Source: an uncultured Bacteroidota bacterium
GTDB lineage: Bacteria > Bacteroidota > Bacteroidia > Flavobacteriales_F > PHOS-HE28
NCBI GenBank assembly: GCA_902826215.1
Contig: CADEDY010000014.1
Span: 27,859-91,858, forward strand
DNA: 64,000 nucleotides
Reading direction: 5' to 3'
Shown: positions 14,512 through 23,897 of the stretch, piece after piece
Position numbering within the stretch: the stretch's first letter is position 1
How the letters are laid out: every line of letters starts with the position of its first letter
The notes under the pieces: model-generated
Told to the model about the DNA's origin: nothing
The model's database searches: none
The model's input: the letters and a program-made list of their open reading frames with translations, nothing else
Made by a program: the position numbers and the translations under genes

Positions 14512-16056
14512 TCATTTCACCAAGGTGAACAATCGCTTCCAACGGATACCGGTGTACGGATCCTTCGTGAACCAGACCAGGACGGCCTTACCGACCACGT
14601 GGTCACGAGGCACATAGCCCCAGAAGCGCGCGTCCTGTGAGCGATGGCGGTTGTCGCCCATCAGCCAATAGTAGTCCTGCTGGAAGGTGTAGCTGTCAGC
14701 CGGTGCGCCGTTGATCATGATCACGCCGTCCTTCACCTGCAGGTCGTTGTGCTCGTACACACGGATCACGCGCTCGTACAAGGGAAGCACGTGCAGGTCG
14801 AGCTTCACTGCAGCACCTTTCTTCGGAATGTAGATGGGGCCGAAGTTGTCCTCGCTCCAATCGTATTCCGGGTTGTTCGGGAAGTAGGGGAGTTTCGCAT
14901 AATCCACGGAGTACCCGCGCGGATGGACCTGTTTCGTCATGCTCACCACATTGTCGAAGGTCTTCAGCTTCTCTGCGGCAGGAGTGGTCAAGGGAATGGC
15001 AACGCCGCCGTTCTCGCCTTGTCCGATATCATCCGGGCTCACATCGAAGAGTTCCTTCATGCGCTTCTCGTTGAATTTTGAGCGCAGCACGAACTCGTAG
15101 GCATACTGTCCTTCGGGCGGTAAGGGCTGCGGTTCGCCGTTCACGTATACCAGACCATCCCGCACCTCCAACGAATCGCCGGCAACGGCCACACAGCGCT
15201 TGATGTAGTTCTCCTTCTTGTCGAGCGGGCGAACGAGGATGCCACCTGTCGGCACCTGTCGCACCTGCCCATCCACCATGTTCAACATGCGGAAATTCGG
15301 GTCATGGATCTTCGCCCGGCCGTAGTTGCGCACCAATTGGTAGTAGCTCTGATTCTGGAAATTCGCCACAACGGTATCGCCTTCCGGGAAGTTGAAGACC
15401 ACCGCATCCCCGCGCTCGGGATCGCCGAAGCCAGGCAAGCGACGGTAGGGTTGGCTGAACCAGGTCAGGAACGACGGTGTGCTCGCCGTGAACGGCATGG
15501 TGTGGTGCGTGAACGGGAAGGTGATCGGCGTCATCGGCAAGCGCGGACCGTAGCTCAGTTTGCTCACGAAGAGATAGTCGCCGACCAACAGGCTCTTCTC
15601 CATGGAAGGCGTTGGAATGGTGAAGGCCTCGAAGGTGAACGTGCGGAACACGGTGGCCACGATCACGGCGAAGAGGATGGCGTCTCCCCATTGGCCCAAC
15701 AAGCCGCGTTTGCGATCGGCCACAGGAACCGGTCCAACGTATTCGGCCTTGCTGAAGACGATCTGCGGGATCCGCCACCACGGCAATAGCACCATGAGCA
15801 AATGGCTCTTCGTGTCCCGGTCGTTGAGCACGATGGAGATGTTCACGTTCATGAGGATGAACATCAAGAGGTTCACACCCGGCACGAGGAAAAGGAAGAT
15901 CCACCACCAGGGCTTGCCACTGATCTTCAGCCAGACCAGGATGTTGTAGCCGGGAACGAAGCCCGCCCACGCAGGCTGCCCTGCTTTTTGGAACAGTTTC
16001 CACAAGCTGGCGAACAGCACGGCGATGTAAGCGAAGAGAAAGAGGTAGGGGATCAT
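14512..16056 (-). CDS. lepB: Signal peptidase I, long Bacteroidota form
   Basis: This 514-residue protein has a Bacteroidota-type N-terminal extension with several hydrophobic helices (about 1-95, DUF5684-like, ending LLPWWRIPQIVF) ahead of the peptidase domain. The catalytic Ser is S151 (IPTPSMEKSLLVGDYLFV) and the Lys is K286 (ENYIKRCVAVAGDSLE). Box E reads GDNRHRSQDARFWGYVPRDH. A long insertion of about 130 residues lies between the Lys box and box E. The gene belongs to the conserved parA-parB-DUF5683-dapB-lepB cluster, 128 bp downstream of dapB. Confidence 0.95.
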   Translation of the reverse strand: MIPYLFLFAYIAVLFASLWKLFQKAGQPAWAGFVPGYNILVWLKISGKPWWWIFLFLVPGVNLLMFILMNVNISIVLNDRDTKSHLLMVLLPWWRIPQIVFSKAEYVGPVPVADRKRGLLGQWGDAILFAVIVATVFRTFTFEAFTIPTPSMEKSLLVGDYLFVSKLSYGPRLPMTPITFPFTHHTMPFTASTPSFLTWFSQPYRRLPGFGDPERGDAVVFNFPEGDTVVANFQNQSYYQLVRNYGRAKIHDPNFRMLNMVDGQVRQVPTGGILVRPLDKKENYIKRCVAVAGDSLEVRDGLVYVNGEPQPLPPEGQYAYEFVLRSKFNEKRMKELFDVSPDDIGQGENGGVAIPLTTPAAEKLKTFDNVVSMTKQVHPRGYSVDYAKLPYFPNNPEYDWSEDNFGPIYIPKKGAAVKLDLHVLPLYERVIRVYEHNDLQVKDGVIMINGAPADSYTFQQDYYWLMGDNRHRSQDARFWGYVPRDHVVGKAVLVWFTKDPYTGIRWKRLFTLVK

Positions 16057-16184
16057 GGGAGCGGGTCAAGATGTGGAACACCGGTCAGCGAAGGTGCGAA
16101 CTACAGCGCTAGTGGGGGTATCGAGGATCGTGAAATGCTGTGAAGGCGGGTACTGGCGGTTGTAGGTTGCGGATGAGCGGCGCC

Positions 16185-16934
16185 TCATTGGGATGTGTCG
16201 AGGACATCATCCATGGTGAAAGCTCCTTTCCGACCATGCAACCACTCCGCCGCGATCACGGCTCCTTGCGCAAAGCCGGTGCGATCGAAGGCTTCGTGAC
16301 TGATGACGATCCGGTCGTTGCCACTTGTCCAACTGACTGCATGCTTTCCGGGGACTTCACCGATACGCTCACTCCGGATGGGCACTGGGGCGGTGGCAGG
16401 TGGCAAGGCCAGGTGGCGATCTGCATCCTGCTCTTGCAATTCGAACCCCGAATACCGTGCTGTTTTCAGGTCAATGTCACGGGCCAGGGTGATCGCCGTA
16501 CCGCTCGGTGCATCGAGCTTATGGACGTGGTGGATCTCATCAATGTGCACGTTGTAACTGGGCTGTCGGTCCATCAGCCCAGCGAGCATGCGGTTCACGC
16601 GGAAGAAGAGGTTGACACCGATGCTGAAATTGCTGGCCCAGAGCAAGCTTCCCTGCTTTTCGCGAACCAAGGTGTGGATCACATTGAGTTGATCATACCA
16701 GCCCGTGGTGCCAACGACCAAAGGAACACCATGTTCGAGGCACAGTTCCATATTCGCCAACGCGGTCTCCGGTCGGCTGAATTCAATGGCGACATCGGCA
16801 CCGGTCGGCGCCGCGCCGGCATTCGAAGTGCCAACCCTCAGGACCACGTCGTGCCCACGCGCAATGGCTGCCTGTTCGATGGCCTTACCCATCTTGCCGT
16901 AACCGTAAAGTGCGATCCGCATGTTCTTCGTCAT
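16185..16934 (-). CDS. dapB: 4-hydroxy-tetrahydrodipicolinate reductase
   Basis: DapB reduces hydroxy-tetrahydrodipicolinate with NAD(P)H in lysine and meso-diaminopimelate synthesis, in the cytosol. The 249 residues show the dinucleotide-binding start RIALYGYGKMGKAI, the GTTGW motif, SNFSIGVNLFF and the substrate/catalytic motif HHVHKLDAPSGTAI. I chose the ATG at 16934; a GTG one codon upstream is possible. A TACCTTCG box lies 16 bp upstream in the gap after the DUF5683 gene. The place between DUF5683 and lepB is the usual one in this phylum. Confidence 0.95.
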   Translation of the reverse strand: MTKNMRIALYGYGKMGKAIEQAAIARGHDVVLRVGTSNAGAAPTGADVAIEFSRPETALANMELCLEHGVPLVVGTTGWYDQLNVIHTLVREKQGSLLWASNFSIGVNLFFRVNRMLAGLMDRQPSYNVHIDEIHHVHKLDAPSGTAITLARDIDLKTARYSGFELQEQDADRHLALPPATAPVPIRSERIGEVPGKHAVSWTSGNDRIVISHEAFDRTGFAQGAVIAAEWLHGRKGAFTMDDVLDTSQ

Positions 16935-16950
16935 CACGTTCGAAGGATGG

Positions 16951-16958
16951 CGAAGGTA
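16951..16958 (-). promoter_or_regulatory. Putative -7 promoter box TACCTTCG
   Basis: The TAnnTTCG variant on the minus strand ends 16 bp before the dapB ATG. The identical octamer precedes the giant T9SS protein gene at 54283-54290. Confidence 0.4.
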
Positions 16959-16971
16959 ACCGTGCCGCTGG

Positions 16972-17595
16972 CTAGCGAAGGGTCAAACCCAAGGTGAGGC
17001 CGGGCGCTCCCAAGCTGGTCAACTCCAGTGAGGGAGCGACGACCAGCGACAGGTCACGCCCCACATCGAACCGCACGAAATGCGCGTCCACACTGGCATC
17101 CACGATGTTGAGGACGTACACGGCGCCGATCGCGATGTAGCTGAGATCGCGCCATTTGCGGTAGGTGTTCGTTACGTCCAAGAGTTGTGAGGCACTGATC
17201 CGCCCATTGAATTCATCGATGGTCGTCGGGTCCCCATCGACAACAGCGATGTAGGCATCCTTGTAGCGACGATACTCGCGGGTATTCCGTTGGATGAATC
17301 CATAGCTCACCCCCAAGCCGGCCCAAACGATCGGCGCTTTCCAGTACTTGCGGTTGTAGATCTGGCCTGCTCCGGGCAGCACAGCAGAAAGGAGGGTGGC
17401 CTTCCGAGGAGAATGCCGGCCACGCCAATCGAGGGTGTCGATGTCCGCGTCATCCTTCGCTCGTATCTCGCCCTCGATCATTAGGGGGGCGGCGACGGCT
17501 GCGGAATCCACTACCGGCGTCCGATAAGGGGGCTCGGTTTGCGCACAAGCGCCACCGATCATAACTGAACAAAGAAGGATCGTGCAGACCCGCAT
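16972..17595 (-). CDS. DUF5683 family protein
   Basis: This is a 207-residue exported or membrane protein from the ATG at 17595; a TTG 18 bp upstream opens the longer frame but precedes the signal peptide (CTILLCSVMIGGACAQ). The family hallmark is HSPRKATLLSAVLPGAGQIY followed by NRKYWKAPIVWAGLG and NTREYRRYKDAY, with one or two hydrophobic helices and a C-terminal beta-rich end (LGAPGLTLGLTLR). The molecular function is unknown. It lies 35 bp downstream of parB and is nearly always found between parB and dapB in Flavobacteriia, which suggests an envelope or cell-division-linked role. Confidence 0.88.
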   Translation of the reverse strand: MRVCTILLCSVMIGGACAQTEPPYRTPVVDSAAVAAPLMIEGEIRAKDDADIDTLDWRGRHSPRKATLLSAVLPGAGQIYNRKYWKAPIVWAGLGVSYGFIQRNTREYRRYKDAYIAVVDGDPTTIDEFNGRISASQLLDVTNTYRKWRDLSYIAIGAVYVLNIVDASVDAHFVRFDVGRDLSLVVAPSLELTSLGAPGLTLGLTLR

Positions 17596-17630
17596 CAGGC
17601 CCAAAGGTCGCAACTACCGGACCAAGGCGC

Positions 17631-18512
17631 TCACCCTTGGATCACGTTCAGGATCCGGCGCAGTTCGTCCTCGCTCTTGAAGGCGATCTCGATCTTGCCT
17701 TTTCCATCGGGCGTCTGCTTCACCGATACACGGCTGCCAATATGCTGCGCCAGCAGTTTGCTCAGATCCTTCATCGGTCGAGCAGTGCTTTTGCTGCTGC
17801 TCTTCGGCGCCGAAGTGCGCGTGAGTTCTTCCACTTGACGCACGCTCAACTGGCTGCTGATGATCGTCTGGTACAGTTCCACCTGACGGGCGGCATCTCC
17901 GACCGCGATCAACGCGCGCGCATGGCCCATGCCGATGACCCGCTGCCGAAGGCCTAGCTGGATCTCAGGCGGCAGTCGCAGTAAGCGCAGGTAGTTCGTC
18001 ACTGTCGTGCGGTCCTTGCCCACCTTCTCACTCAGTTGCTCTTGGGTCAGCTTCACTTCATCCACCAAGCGCTGGAAGCTTATAGCGACTTCGATGGCGT
18101 CCAGCTCTTCGCGCTGGATGTTCTCGACCAGCGCCATCTCCAACATGGCCTCGTCATTGGCTACGCGGATGTATGCTGGTAGTTCGGTAAGACCGGCCAG
18201 TTGTGAAGCCCGGAAGCGACGCTCACCACTGATCAGCTGGTAACGATCGTAGCCCACCTTGCGCAAGGTCACGGGCTGGATCACACCGAGCTCCTTGATG
18301 CTCTGCGATAATTCGGCCAAGGCCTCTTCGCTGAAATGCGTGCGTGGCTGAAAGGGATTGGGCTCGATATGAGCGACCGGCACCGTGCCGATGGGACTAC
18401 TTGCTCGCGGTGTTCCGGGTTCGCCGGTCGGACGTGCGCTCGTGGTGATCTCGGTGCTCGGATCGTCCAACAGGGCGCTCAAGCCGCGACCCAGGCCTTT
18501 CTTCTTGGTCAT
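17631..18512 (-). CDS. parB: Chromosome-partitioning protein ParB
   Basis: This 293-residue protein has the ParB N-terminal CTPase domain (about 38-125) with EPNPFQPR and the CTP-binding GERRFRA motif, a helix-turn-helix DNA-binding domain (about 130-215, LSEKVGKDRTTVTNYLRLLRL) and a C-terminal dimerisation domain. It binds parS sites and clamps onto origin-proximal DNA together with ParA. Its ATG overlaps the parA stop by 4 bp. I did not find a convincing parS 16-mer in the window. Confidence 0.96.
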   Translation of the reverse strand: MTKKKGLGRGLSALLDDPSTEITTSARPTGEPGTPRASSPIGTVPVAHIEPNPFQPRTHFSEEALAELSQSIKELGVIQPVTLRKVGYDRYQLISGERRFRASQLAGLTELPAYIRVANDEAMLEMALVENIQREELDAIEVAISFQRLVDEVKLTQEQLSEKVGKDRTTVTNYLRLLRLPPEIQLGLRQRVIGMGHARALIAVGDAARQVELYQTIISSQLSVRQVEELTRTSAPKSSSKSTARPMKDLSKLLAQHIGSRVSVKQTPDGKGKIEIAFKSEDELRRILNVIQG

Positions 18513-19324
18513 TGTTCGGTTTCTACGGCAACGGTACGCTCGTGCTCAGGAATGCGGGTGAGGCTGTTCTTCTGCAGGATCTCACGGGCCAGGTTCAAAT
18601 AATTCACAGCGCCTTTGCTGGTGGCATCGTGCATGATGATCGTCTGTCCATGGCTCGGCGCTTCGCCCAAGGCCACGTTGCGGTGTATCACCGTGTCGAA
18701 TACGAATTGCTGGAAGTGGGTCTTCACTTCTTCCACCACTTGATTGGCCAAGCGCAGGCGGCTGTCGTACATGGTCAACAACATGCCTTCTATCACCAAT
18801 GCGGGATTCAGGCGCTGTTGAACGATCTTGATGGTATTGAGCAACTTGCCAAGACCTTCCAATGCGAAATACTCGCACTGTACGGGCACGATCACGCTGT
18901 CGCTGGCGGTGAGGCTGTTCACGGTCACTAGACCGAGGGAGGGGGAGCAGTCCACGATGATGAAGTCGTACTGATCGCGTACTTGATCCAATACGTTCTT
19001 CAGTTGTTGCTCGCGATCCCGCATGTCGATCATCTCGATCTCGGCGCCCACCAGGTCGATGTGGCCCGGCAAAAGGTCCATGTTCGGGTTGTCCGTGCTC
19101 AGGATCACATCGCTCGGCGGTGTGTTGTTGATGATGCACTCGTAGATGCTGGCCTTCACGTTGCGCGGGTCATAGCCCACACCGCTGGTAGCATTGGCCT
19201 GTGGGTCGGCATCCACCAATAGGGTGCGGCGCTCGAGCACACCCAAGCTGGCTGCAAGATTGATCGCGGTGGTGGTCTTGCCCACGCCGCCTTTCTGGTT
19301 CACGATGGAGATGATCTTGGCCAT
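18509..19324 (-). CDS. parA: Chromosome-partitioning ATPase ParA
   Basis: This 271-residue protein has the deviant Walker A KGGVGKTT (residues 11-18), the switch D in LLVDADPQANAT and the Walker B-like IIVDCSPSLG. It is a nucleoid-binding ATPase that moves ParB-parS complexes. It is the first gene of the long minus-strand series. A 212-bp gap to the divergent exported protein gene carries its promoter, for which no clear -7 box was seen. Confidence 0.96.
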   Translation of the reverse strand: MAKIISIVNQKGGVGKTTTAINLAASLGVLERRTLLVDADPQANATSGVGYDPRNVKASIYECIINNTPPSDVILSTDNPNMDLLPGHIDLVGAEIEMIDMRDREQQLKNVLDQVRDQYDFIIVDCSPSLGLVTVNSLTASDSVIVPVQCEYFALEGLGKLLNTIKIVQQRLNPALVIEGMLLTMYDSRLRLANQVVEEVKTHFQQFVFDTVIHRNVALGEAPSHGQTIIMHDATSKGAVNYLNLAREILQKNSLTRIPEHERTVAVETEQ

Positions 19325-19536
19325 GCTCTTCGGGGTTTGAGGTTCGTCGTTGGCCTATTACTAAGCGTTGGGTCAACGGTTGACGGCCACAAAGAACAGG
19401 GCAGATGCAGCCAAAACCGTGTTGGTAACTCATCGAGTTTTGAACAGGGAAGTGTGGTAGGCGTGACGTATGCACCTTAGGCGTTTCGAGAACCATGGAA
19501 CAAGCTCACTACTATTGCCTACTGAAATCCCTGCCG

Positions 19537-20505
19537 ATGCGTGCACTCGTTCTATGGCTCTTCATACTTCCGCTTCTGGTCAACGGCCAGAACATCATTG
19601 ACAACCGCACTGCGAACGTCCTGCCCTTATGGAAGAAAGGGGATCGCTTCACCTATCAAGTGAAGAAGACGGAACAGAAGATCAAGAACGCGGTGGTGAG
19701 CGAGTCGGGCGAGGTACACTACAAGGTCACGTACACTGTTCTGGATACGGTAGGTGGCCAATTCCTAATGGAGCAGCGTCTGAGCGATTTCCAACTGGTC
19801 GCGAGCAAGAAAGAGGCGGAAATGAGCCAAGAAGAGCGGGTGATCGCCGACCGGATGCTCTCCATGTTCGAGGATGTTCCAATGAACTACAGCTGCACGC
19901 TCGATGGAACCGAATTGACACTCGTGAACGTCGATGAGGTGTTGCAAATGACCCGTTCGGCATTGGAGACCTTGTCCTCATCATTTCCGGATGAAGAGAA
20001 CAAAGTAGCCTTCAACAGTGTGATCGACGCGATCCTGACACCTGAGGCCATGAGCACCAGTGCATTGGAGAATGCGGAGAACCTGCATACCCTTTTCGGC
20101 GGAGGCTACGTGGTAGGTGACCGGTTGAAGCAGGAGGTGGAACTGCCCAATCTACTGGGTGGAGACCCATTGCCCGGAAAGTTGGAATTGGTGATGAATA
20201 CGCTGGATCAGCGAACGGGTCTAGGGACCTTCATGATGACCCTGCAGGTGGATGGTGCTAAGTTGGCTGCCATCGCGACGGACATGGTGAAGAAGATGGC
20301 CGATGCACTGGAGGTACAAGGTGAAATGAGCCCAGCGGATAAGCGGGAACTGGATGAGGTCTTCCGTTCCATGCGCATCAACGATACCGTGAAGACCACC
20401 GTGGATCTGAATGTGGCCATAGTTACGGTTCTCAGCTACAAACGGGAGGTGACCATGAAAGGTCATCGCAACGTGGAATCAACTGAGTACAAGTTGATCC
20501 GTTGA
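19537..20505 (+). CDS. Exported protein of unknown function
   Basis: From the ATG at 19537 the protein has 322 residues with a good signal peptide (MRALVLWLFILPLLVNGQ). An in-frame ATG at 19495 would add 14 unlikely residues. The mature part starts with NVLPLWKKGDRFTYQVKKT, typical of Bacteroidota periplasmic beta-rich proteins that begin 'KGD', and contains mixed alpha/beta stretches with no motif I recognise. It has no lipobox and no T9SS domain. It stands alone between parA and thrS, transcribed toward thrS. Confidence 0.75.
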   Translation: MRALVLWLFILPLLVNGQNIIDNRTANVLPLWKKGDRFTYQVKKTEQKIKNAVVSESGEVHYKVTYTVLDTVGGQFLMEQRLSDFQLVASKKEAEMSQEERVIADRMLSMFEDVPMNYSCTLDGTELTLVNVDEVLQMTRSALETLSSSFPDEENKVAFNSVIDAILTPEAMSTSALENAENLHTLFGGGYVVGDRLKQEVELPNLLGGDPLPGKLELVMNTLDQRTGLGTFMMTLQVDGAKLAAIATDMVKKMADALEVQGEMSPADKRELDEVFRSMRINDTVKTTVDLNVAIVTVLSYKREVTMKGHRNVESTEYKLIR

Positions 20506-20557
20506 CGCAGTAGCGTGCGACCTCTTTAGGATCCGATCGACCGCAGAAAGGGTAAGC

Positions 20558-22519
20558 CTATTCCATACCTATCGGAACCGGTCGCAGCTGCACCGCGATC
20601 CTTTCCTCCAGCATGGCAGCGAAGGCATCGGTGGTCATGGTGCCCAGATCCCCTTGGCCGTGTTCACGCACGGCAACGGTTCCATCGGCGGCTTCCTTTT
20701 CACCGATCACGAGCATGAACGGGGTCTTCGCCAATTCGGCATCGCGGATCTTCCGTCCCACCTTCTCGTTGCGCTCGTCCACCGTGGCTCGCACGCCCAA
20801 GGCCTTCAGCTTCTCTGCAAGGCGCAAGCAGGCATCCACGTACTTGTCGCTCACGGGAAGGATCGCGGCCTGTTCCGGGGTCAACCACAACGGGAAACGA
20901 CCGGCGGTGTGTTCGATGATGACCGCGATGAAACGCTCCAACGAACCGAACGGCGCGCGATGGATCATCACCGGACGGTGCTTAGCGTTGTCGCTTCCGA
21001 CGTATTCCAATTCGAATCGCTCGGGGAGGTTATAGTCCACTTGGATGGTGCCCAATTGCCACTTCCGGCCCAAGGCATCCTTCACCATGAAGTCGAGTTT
21101 CGGGCCGTAGAACGCAGCCTCGCCATACTCCACAACGGTCTTCAAACCACTGGCTGCAGCCGCATCGATGATGGCCTGTTCTGCCTTCTCCCAGTTCTCG
21201 TCACTGCCGATGTACTTGCTGCGGTCCTCCTCGTCGCGCAAGCTAACCTGGGCTTCGAAGCTCTCGAAGTTCAAAGCGCGCAGCACGAGCAGGACGAGGT
21301 CGATCACTTTCATGAATTCTTCCTTCACCTGGTCGGGCCGGCAGAAGAGGTGGGCATCGTCCTGTGTAAACCCGCGAACGCGCGCCAAACCGTGCAATTC
21401 GCCGCTCTGCTCGTAGCGATAGACCGTGCCGAACTCCGCCAAGCGCAGCGGAAGGTCCTTGTAACTGCGTGGCCGACTTGCGAAGATCTCGCAGTGGTGC
21501 GGGCAGTTCATCGGCTTCAGCATGAAGAGTTCGCCCTCCTGTGGCGTACTGATCGGCTGGAAGCTGTCCTTCCCGTATTTCTCCCAGTGGCCGCTGGTCT
21601 CATAGAGTGCTTTGCTGCCGATATGCGGCGTAGCGACCTGCACGTAGCCCGCCTCCTCTTGGGCGTTCTTCATGAAATTGATGAGACGCTCGCGCAATGA
21701 GGCACCTTTCGGTAACCAAAGTGGAAGACCTGCACCTACACGCTCGCTGAAGGTGAAGAGGTCCAATTCCTTGCCGAGCTTGCGGTGGTCGCGCTTCTTG
21801 GCCTCCTCCAAGAGCACGAGGTATTCCTCGAGTTCTTTCTGCTTCGGAAAGGTGATGCCGTACAAACGTGTGAGCTGCTTCCTCTTTTCATCGCCGCGCC
21901 AGTATGCGCCGGCAACGCTCATCACCTTGGCGGCCTTGATGGATCCGGTGTCCGGAATGTGCGGTCCACGGCACAGGTCGGTGAAGTTCCCTTGGCTGTA
22001 AAAGGTGATCTCGCCGTCGTTCAAGCCATCGAGCAGTTCGAGCTTGTATTCATCGCCCTTCTCGGTGAAGTACTTGATCGCATCGGCCTTACTGATCTCC
22101 TTCCGGTCGAAGGTGAGTTTCTTGCTCGCGAGTTCCTTCATCTTGGCCTCGATGGCCGCGAAGTCGCCCTCGCCGATCGTGCGTTCGCCCAGATCGATAT
22201 CGTAGTAGAAGCCATTCTCGATGGGCGGACCGATACCGAACTTGGTGCCGGGGTAGAGCGCTTCGATCGCTTCAGCCATCAAGTGGGCACTGCTGTGCCA
22301 CATCGTCGCCTTTCCTTCGGGATCGTTCCACGTCAGCAGCGCCAGCGTGCAATTTCCGGGGAGAGGCCGGTTCGCATCCCGCAGCTCGCCATTCACTTTG
22401 GCGGAAAGGACATTGCGGGCCAAGCCTTCGCTGATGCTTTTGGCCACGTCCATGGCGGTAGCACCTTTGTCATAAGAGCGGACGGAACCGTCCGGCAGGG
22501 ACACATCGATCTTCATCAT
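20558..22519 (-). CDS. thrS: Threonyl-tRNA synthetase
   Basis: This 653-residue class II synthetase has the full set of domains: TGS (about 1-65, [13 protein letters not shown]), N2 editing domain (about 66-240, [16 protein letters not shown] and [12 protein letters not shown]), catalytic core (about 245-540, zinc-ligand segment [10 protein letters not shown], motif 2 [20 protein letters not shown]) and anticodon-binding domain ([18 protein letters not shown] to the end). It charges tRNA-Thr and edits Ser-tRNA-Thr. It starts with two ATGs at 22519-22514. A TACTTTTG box lies 40 bp upstream. The leader is too short for a T-box riboswitch. infC is not downstream, where it often lies in other bacteria. 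Confidence 0.97.
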   Translation of the reverse strand: MMKIDVSLPDGSVRSYDKGATAMDVAKSISEGLARNVLSAKVNGELRDANRPLPGNCTLALLTWNDPEGKATMWHSSAHLMAEAIEALYPGTKFGIGPPIENGFYYDIDLGERTIGEGDFAAIEAKMKELASKKLTFDRKEISKADAIKYFTEKGDEYKLELLDGLNDGEITFYSQGNFTDLCRGPHIPDTGSIKAAKVMSVAGAYWRGDEKRKQLTRLYGITFPKQKELEEYLVLLEEAKKRDHRKLGKELDLFTFSERVGAGLPLWLPKGASLRERLINFMKNAQEEAGYVQVATPHIGSKALYETSGHWEKYGKDSFQPISTPQEGELFMLKPMNCPHHCEIFASRPRSYKDLPLRLAEFGTVYRYEQSGELHGLARVRGFTQDDAHLFCRPDQVKEEFMKVIDLVLLVLRALNFESFEAQVSLRDEEDRSKYIGSDENWEKAEQAIIDAAAASGLKTVVEYGEAAFYGPKLDFMVKDALGRKWQLGTIQVDYNLPERFELEYVGSDNAKHRPVMIHRAPFGSLERFIAVIIEHTAGRFPLWLTPEQAAILPVSDKYVDACLRLAEKLKALGVRATVDERNEKVGRKIRDAELAKTPFMLVIGEKEAADGTVAVREHGQGDLGTMTTDAFAAMLEERIAVQLRPVPIGME

Positions 22520-22558
22520 GGGGCGCAGCCACCCTACGAGCGGCGGTCAGCGGGGCCA

Positions 22559-22566
22559 CAAAAGTA
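22559..22566 (-). promoter_or_regulatory. Putative -7 promoter box TACTTTTG
   Basis: An exact TAnnTTTG element on the minus strand, 40 bp before the thrS ATG. Confidence 0.45.
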
Positions 22567-22601
22567 GCGTTCCACCGATACTGGTGGCCGAAAAGCAGCA
22601 A

Positions 22602-22621
22602 GGCCTCCAGCGATGGAGGCC
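22602..22621 (-). terminator. Perfect 8-bp hairpin, probable terminator of the TPR gene
   Basis: GGCCTCCA (22602-22609) and TGGAGGCC (22614-22621) pair perfectly around a 4-nt loop. It lies 42 bp after the TPR gene stop and before the thrS promoter. In the minus direction the sequence after it is TTGCTGCTTTT, a weak T-tract. Confidence 0.5.
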
Positions 22622-22663
22622 CTACCACTACCCGAGGGGTCGTTCGGGTTACGGCAAAACGAA

Positions 22664-23380
22664 CTAGCGGTCGCAATGGAGGAGCATCAGCTCTTCCACA
22701 GATCGGTCTCCCAGATCATGCGCTTGCTGGAGAGCATAACAACCTTCCTGGCGGCGATCCTGCCGGAAAAGCACAATGGCCAATTGGGCATAGGCCTGAT
22801 CCAATGTGGGGTCGATCTCAATGGCTTTTTCCAGGTCAGCGATGGCACGATCATCATCGCGAAGTGCACTGCGCACGATACCGCGATCACACCACGCCAT
22901 GGCGTTGTAGCCAGCGATGTTCACCAAGCGGTCATAGTGGCGCAAGGCGGTGGGTAGGTCGTTCTCTTCCATGGCCATACGACCCAATTCGAACAAGGCG
23001 TGCTCTGCAGCCGGACCATTGGCATTGAGGCCAACGACCTTGTGCAGATCGCTCTTCGCTTCGGCCTTGGCATTGGTCGCGGTGAAGACCTCGGCTCGGC
23101 GCAGCAAGGCGTGGACATCAGCTGGCTCCATGGCGATCAAGTGGTCCAGATCGCTCAGGGCCCCGGTGTGGTCACCCTGAACGAGACGCGAAACGGCTCG
23201 GTAGTACCAGGCCTTGGCGTTCCCTGGCTCCTCAAGGACCACCTTGTTGAATGCCGATTCGGCGGCTTCCGGGTTCTCCTTCTTCAAGGCTGTAAGGCCA
23301 GCGATCATGTCGCCATCAGCTGTTTGGGCCAAGGTGGCCGTGGAAAAGAGCAAGCTGAGAAGGGGTAGTGCGATCTTCAT
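22664..23380 (-). CDS. Periplasmic TPR protein
   Basis: From the ATG at 23380 the protein has 238 residues: a signal peptide (IALPLLSLLFSTATLAQ) and about five TPR repeats (for example AKAWYYRAVSRLVQGDHTGALSDL and YNAMAWCDRGIVRSALRDDDRAI). The frame stays open upstream to 23512, but those 44 residues are Arg/Pro-rich and overlap the divergent promoter region, so I reject that start. It is probably a protein-protein interaction scaffold. No partner is evident. Confidence 0.82.
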   Translation of the reverse strand: MKIALPLLSLLFSTATLAQTADGDMIAGLTALKKENPEAAESAFNKVVLEEPGNAKAWYYRAVSRLVQGDHTGALSDLDHLIAMEPADVHALLRRAEVFTATNAKAEAKSDLHKVVGLNANGPAAEHALFELGRMAMEENDLPTALRHYDRLVNIAGYNAMAWCDRGIVRSALRDDDRAIADLEKAIEIDPTLDQAYAQLAIVLFRQDRRQEGCYALQQAHDLGDRSVEELMLLHCDR

Positions 23381-23474
23381 GCGGGGCTTTGGAACGGGAT
23401 CGCGCCGTGAAAGTTCCCATCGATCGGTTGAAAATTCTCGACCTGCTTCAACAGTTGGTCGGTTGGCGCACGGA

Positions 23475-23482
23475 TACTTTCG
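23475..23482 (+). promoter_or_regulatory. Putative -7 promoter box TACTTTCG
   Basis: A TAnnTTCG-type box ends only 4 bp before the doxX-family ATG at 23487. A TTG lies about 20 bp upstream in cagttggtcgg. If used, the transcript would be leaderless. Confidence 0.45.
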
Positions 23483-23486
23483 CCCC

Positions 23487-23885
23487 ATGCTGCTCAATAG
23501 CGACCCCGTCAACGAAGATGTCGGCTACCTCTTTCTCCGCATCGGCGCAGGTGGCACCATGTTTTGGCAGCATGGCTGGCCGAAATTGATGCATTTCTCG
23601 GAGCGTATGGATGATTTTGCCGACCCCTTTGGCCTCGGTTCGGCTTTCTCCTTGATCCTGATCCTGTTCGCAGAGGTCCTCTGCGCTGCCTGTGTCACTC
23701 TAGGTATATGGACCAGAGCGGCTTGCGTGCCATTGATCATCGCCATGGCGGTGATCGTCTTCATGGTGAAAGGCGATGCTGGTTTCGCCGAGAAGGAGCT
23801 GGCTGCGGTCTACTTGGTCATGTTCGCCACCATCCTGTTCACAGGAAGCGGTCGCTTCGCCATCAATCGGATCTCGTTCAATTGA
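23487..23885 (+). CDS. DoxX family membrane protein
   Basis: This 132-residue protein has four hydrophobic helices. It starts with the DoxX signature GYLFLRIGAGGTMFWQHGWPK, continues with FSLILILFAEVLCAACVTLG and ends with FTGSGRFAINRI. DoxX proteins are small inner-membrane proteins linked to thiol/redox or quinone functions; the role here is not known. The ATG at 23487 is chosen because a longer open frame to 23214 lies antisense to the TPR gene. It converges with the STELLO-type gene, leaving 12 bp between stops. Confidence 0.88.
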   Translation: MLLNSDPVNEDVGYLFLRIGAGGTMFWQHGWPKLMHFSERMDDFADPFGLGSAFSLILILFAEVLCAACVTLGIWTRAACVPLIIAMAVIVFMVKGDAGFAEKELAAVYLVMFATILFTGSGRFAINRISFN

Positions 23886-23897
23886 ACCCGGTCGGGG

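Noticed and set aside
14593..14604. Palindrome GACCACGTGGTC as a possible parS
   Set aside because: It has the CACGTG core but not the outer TGTTnC/GnAACA bases, and it lies in conserved lepB codons (DHVVGK).
22520..22663. T-box riboswitch or attenuator upstream of thrS
   Set aside because: Only 144 bp lie between the genes, no T-box core is seen, and the one hairpin fits termination of the upstream TPR gene.
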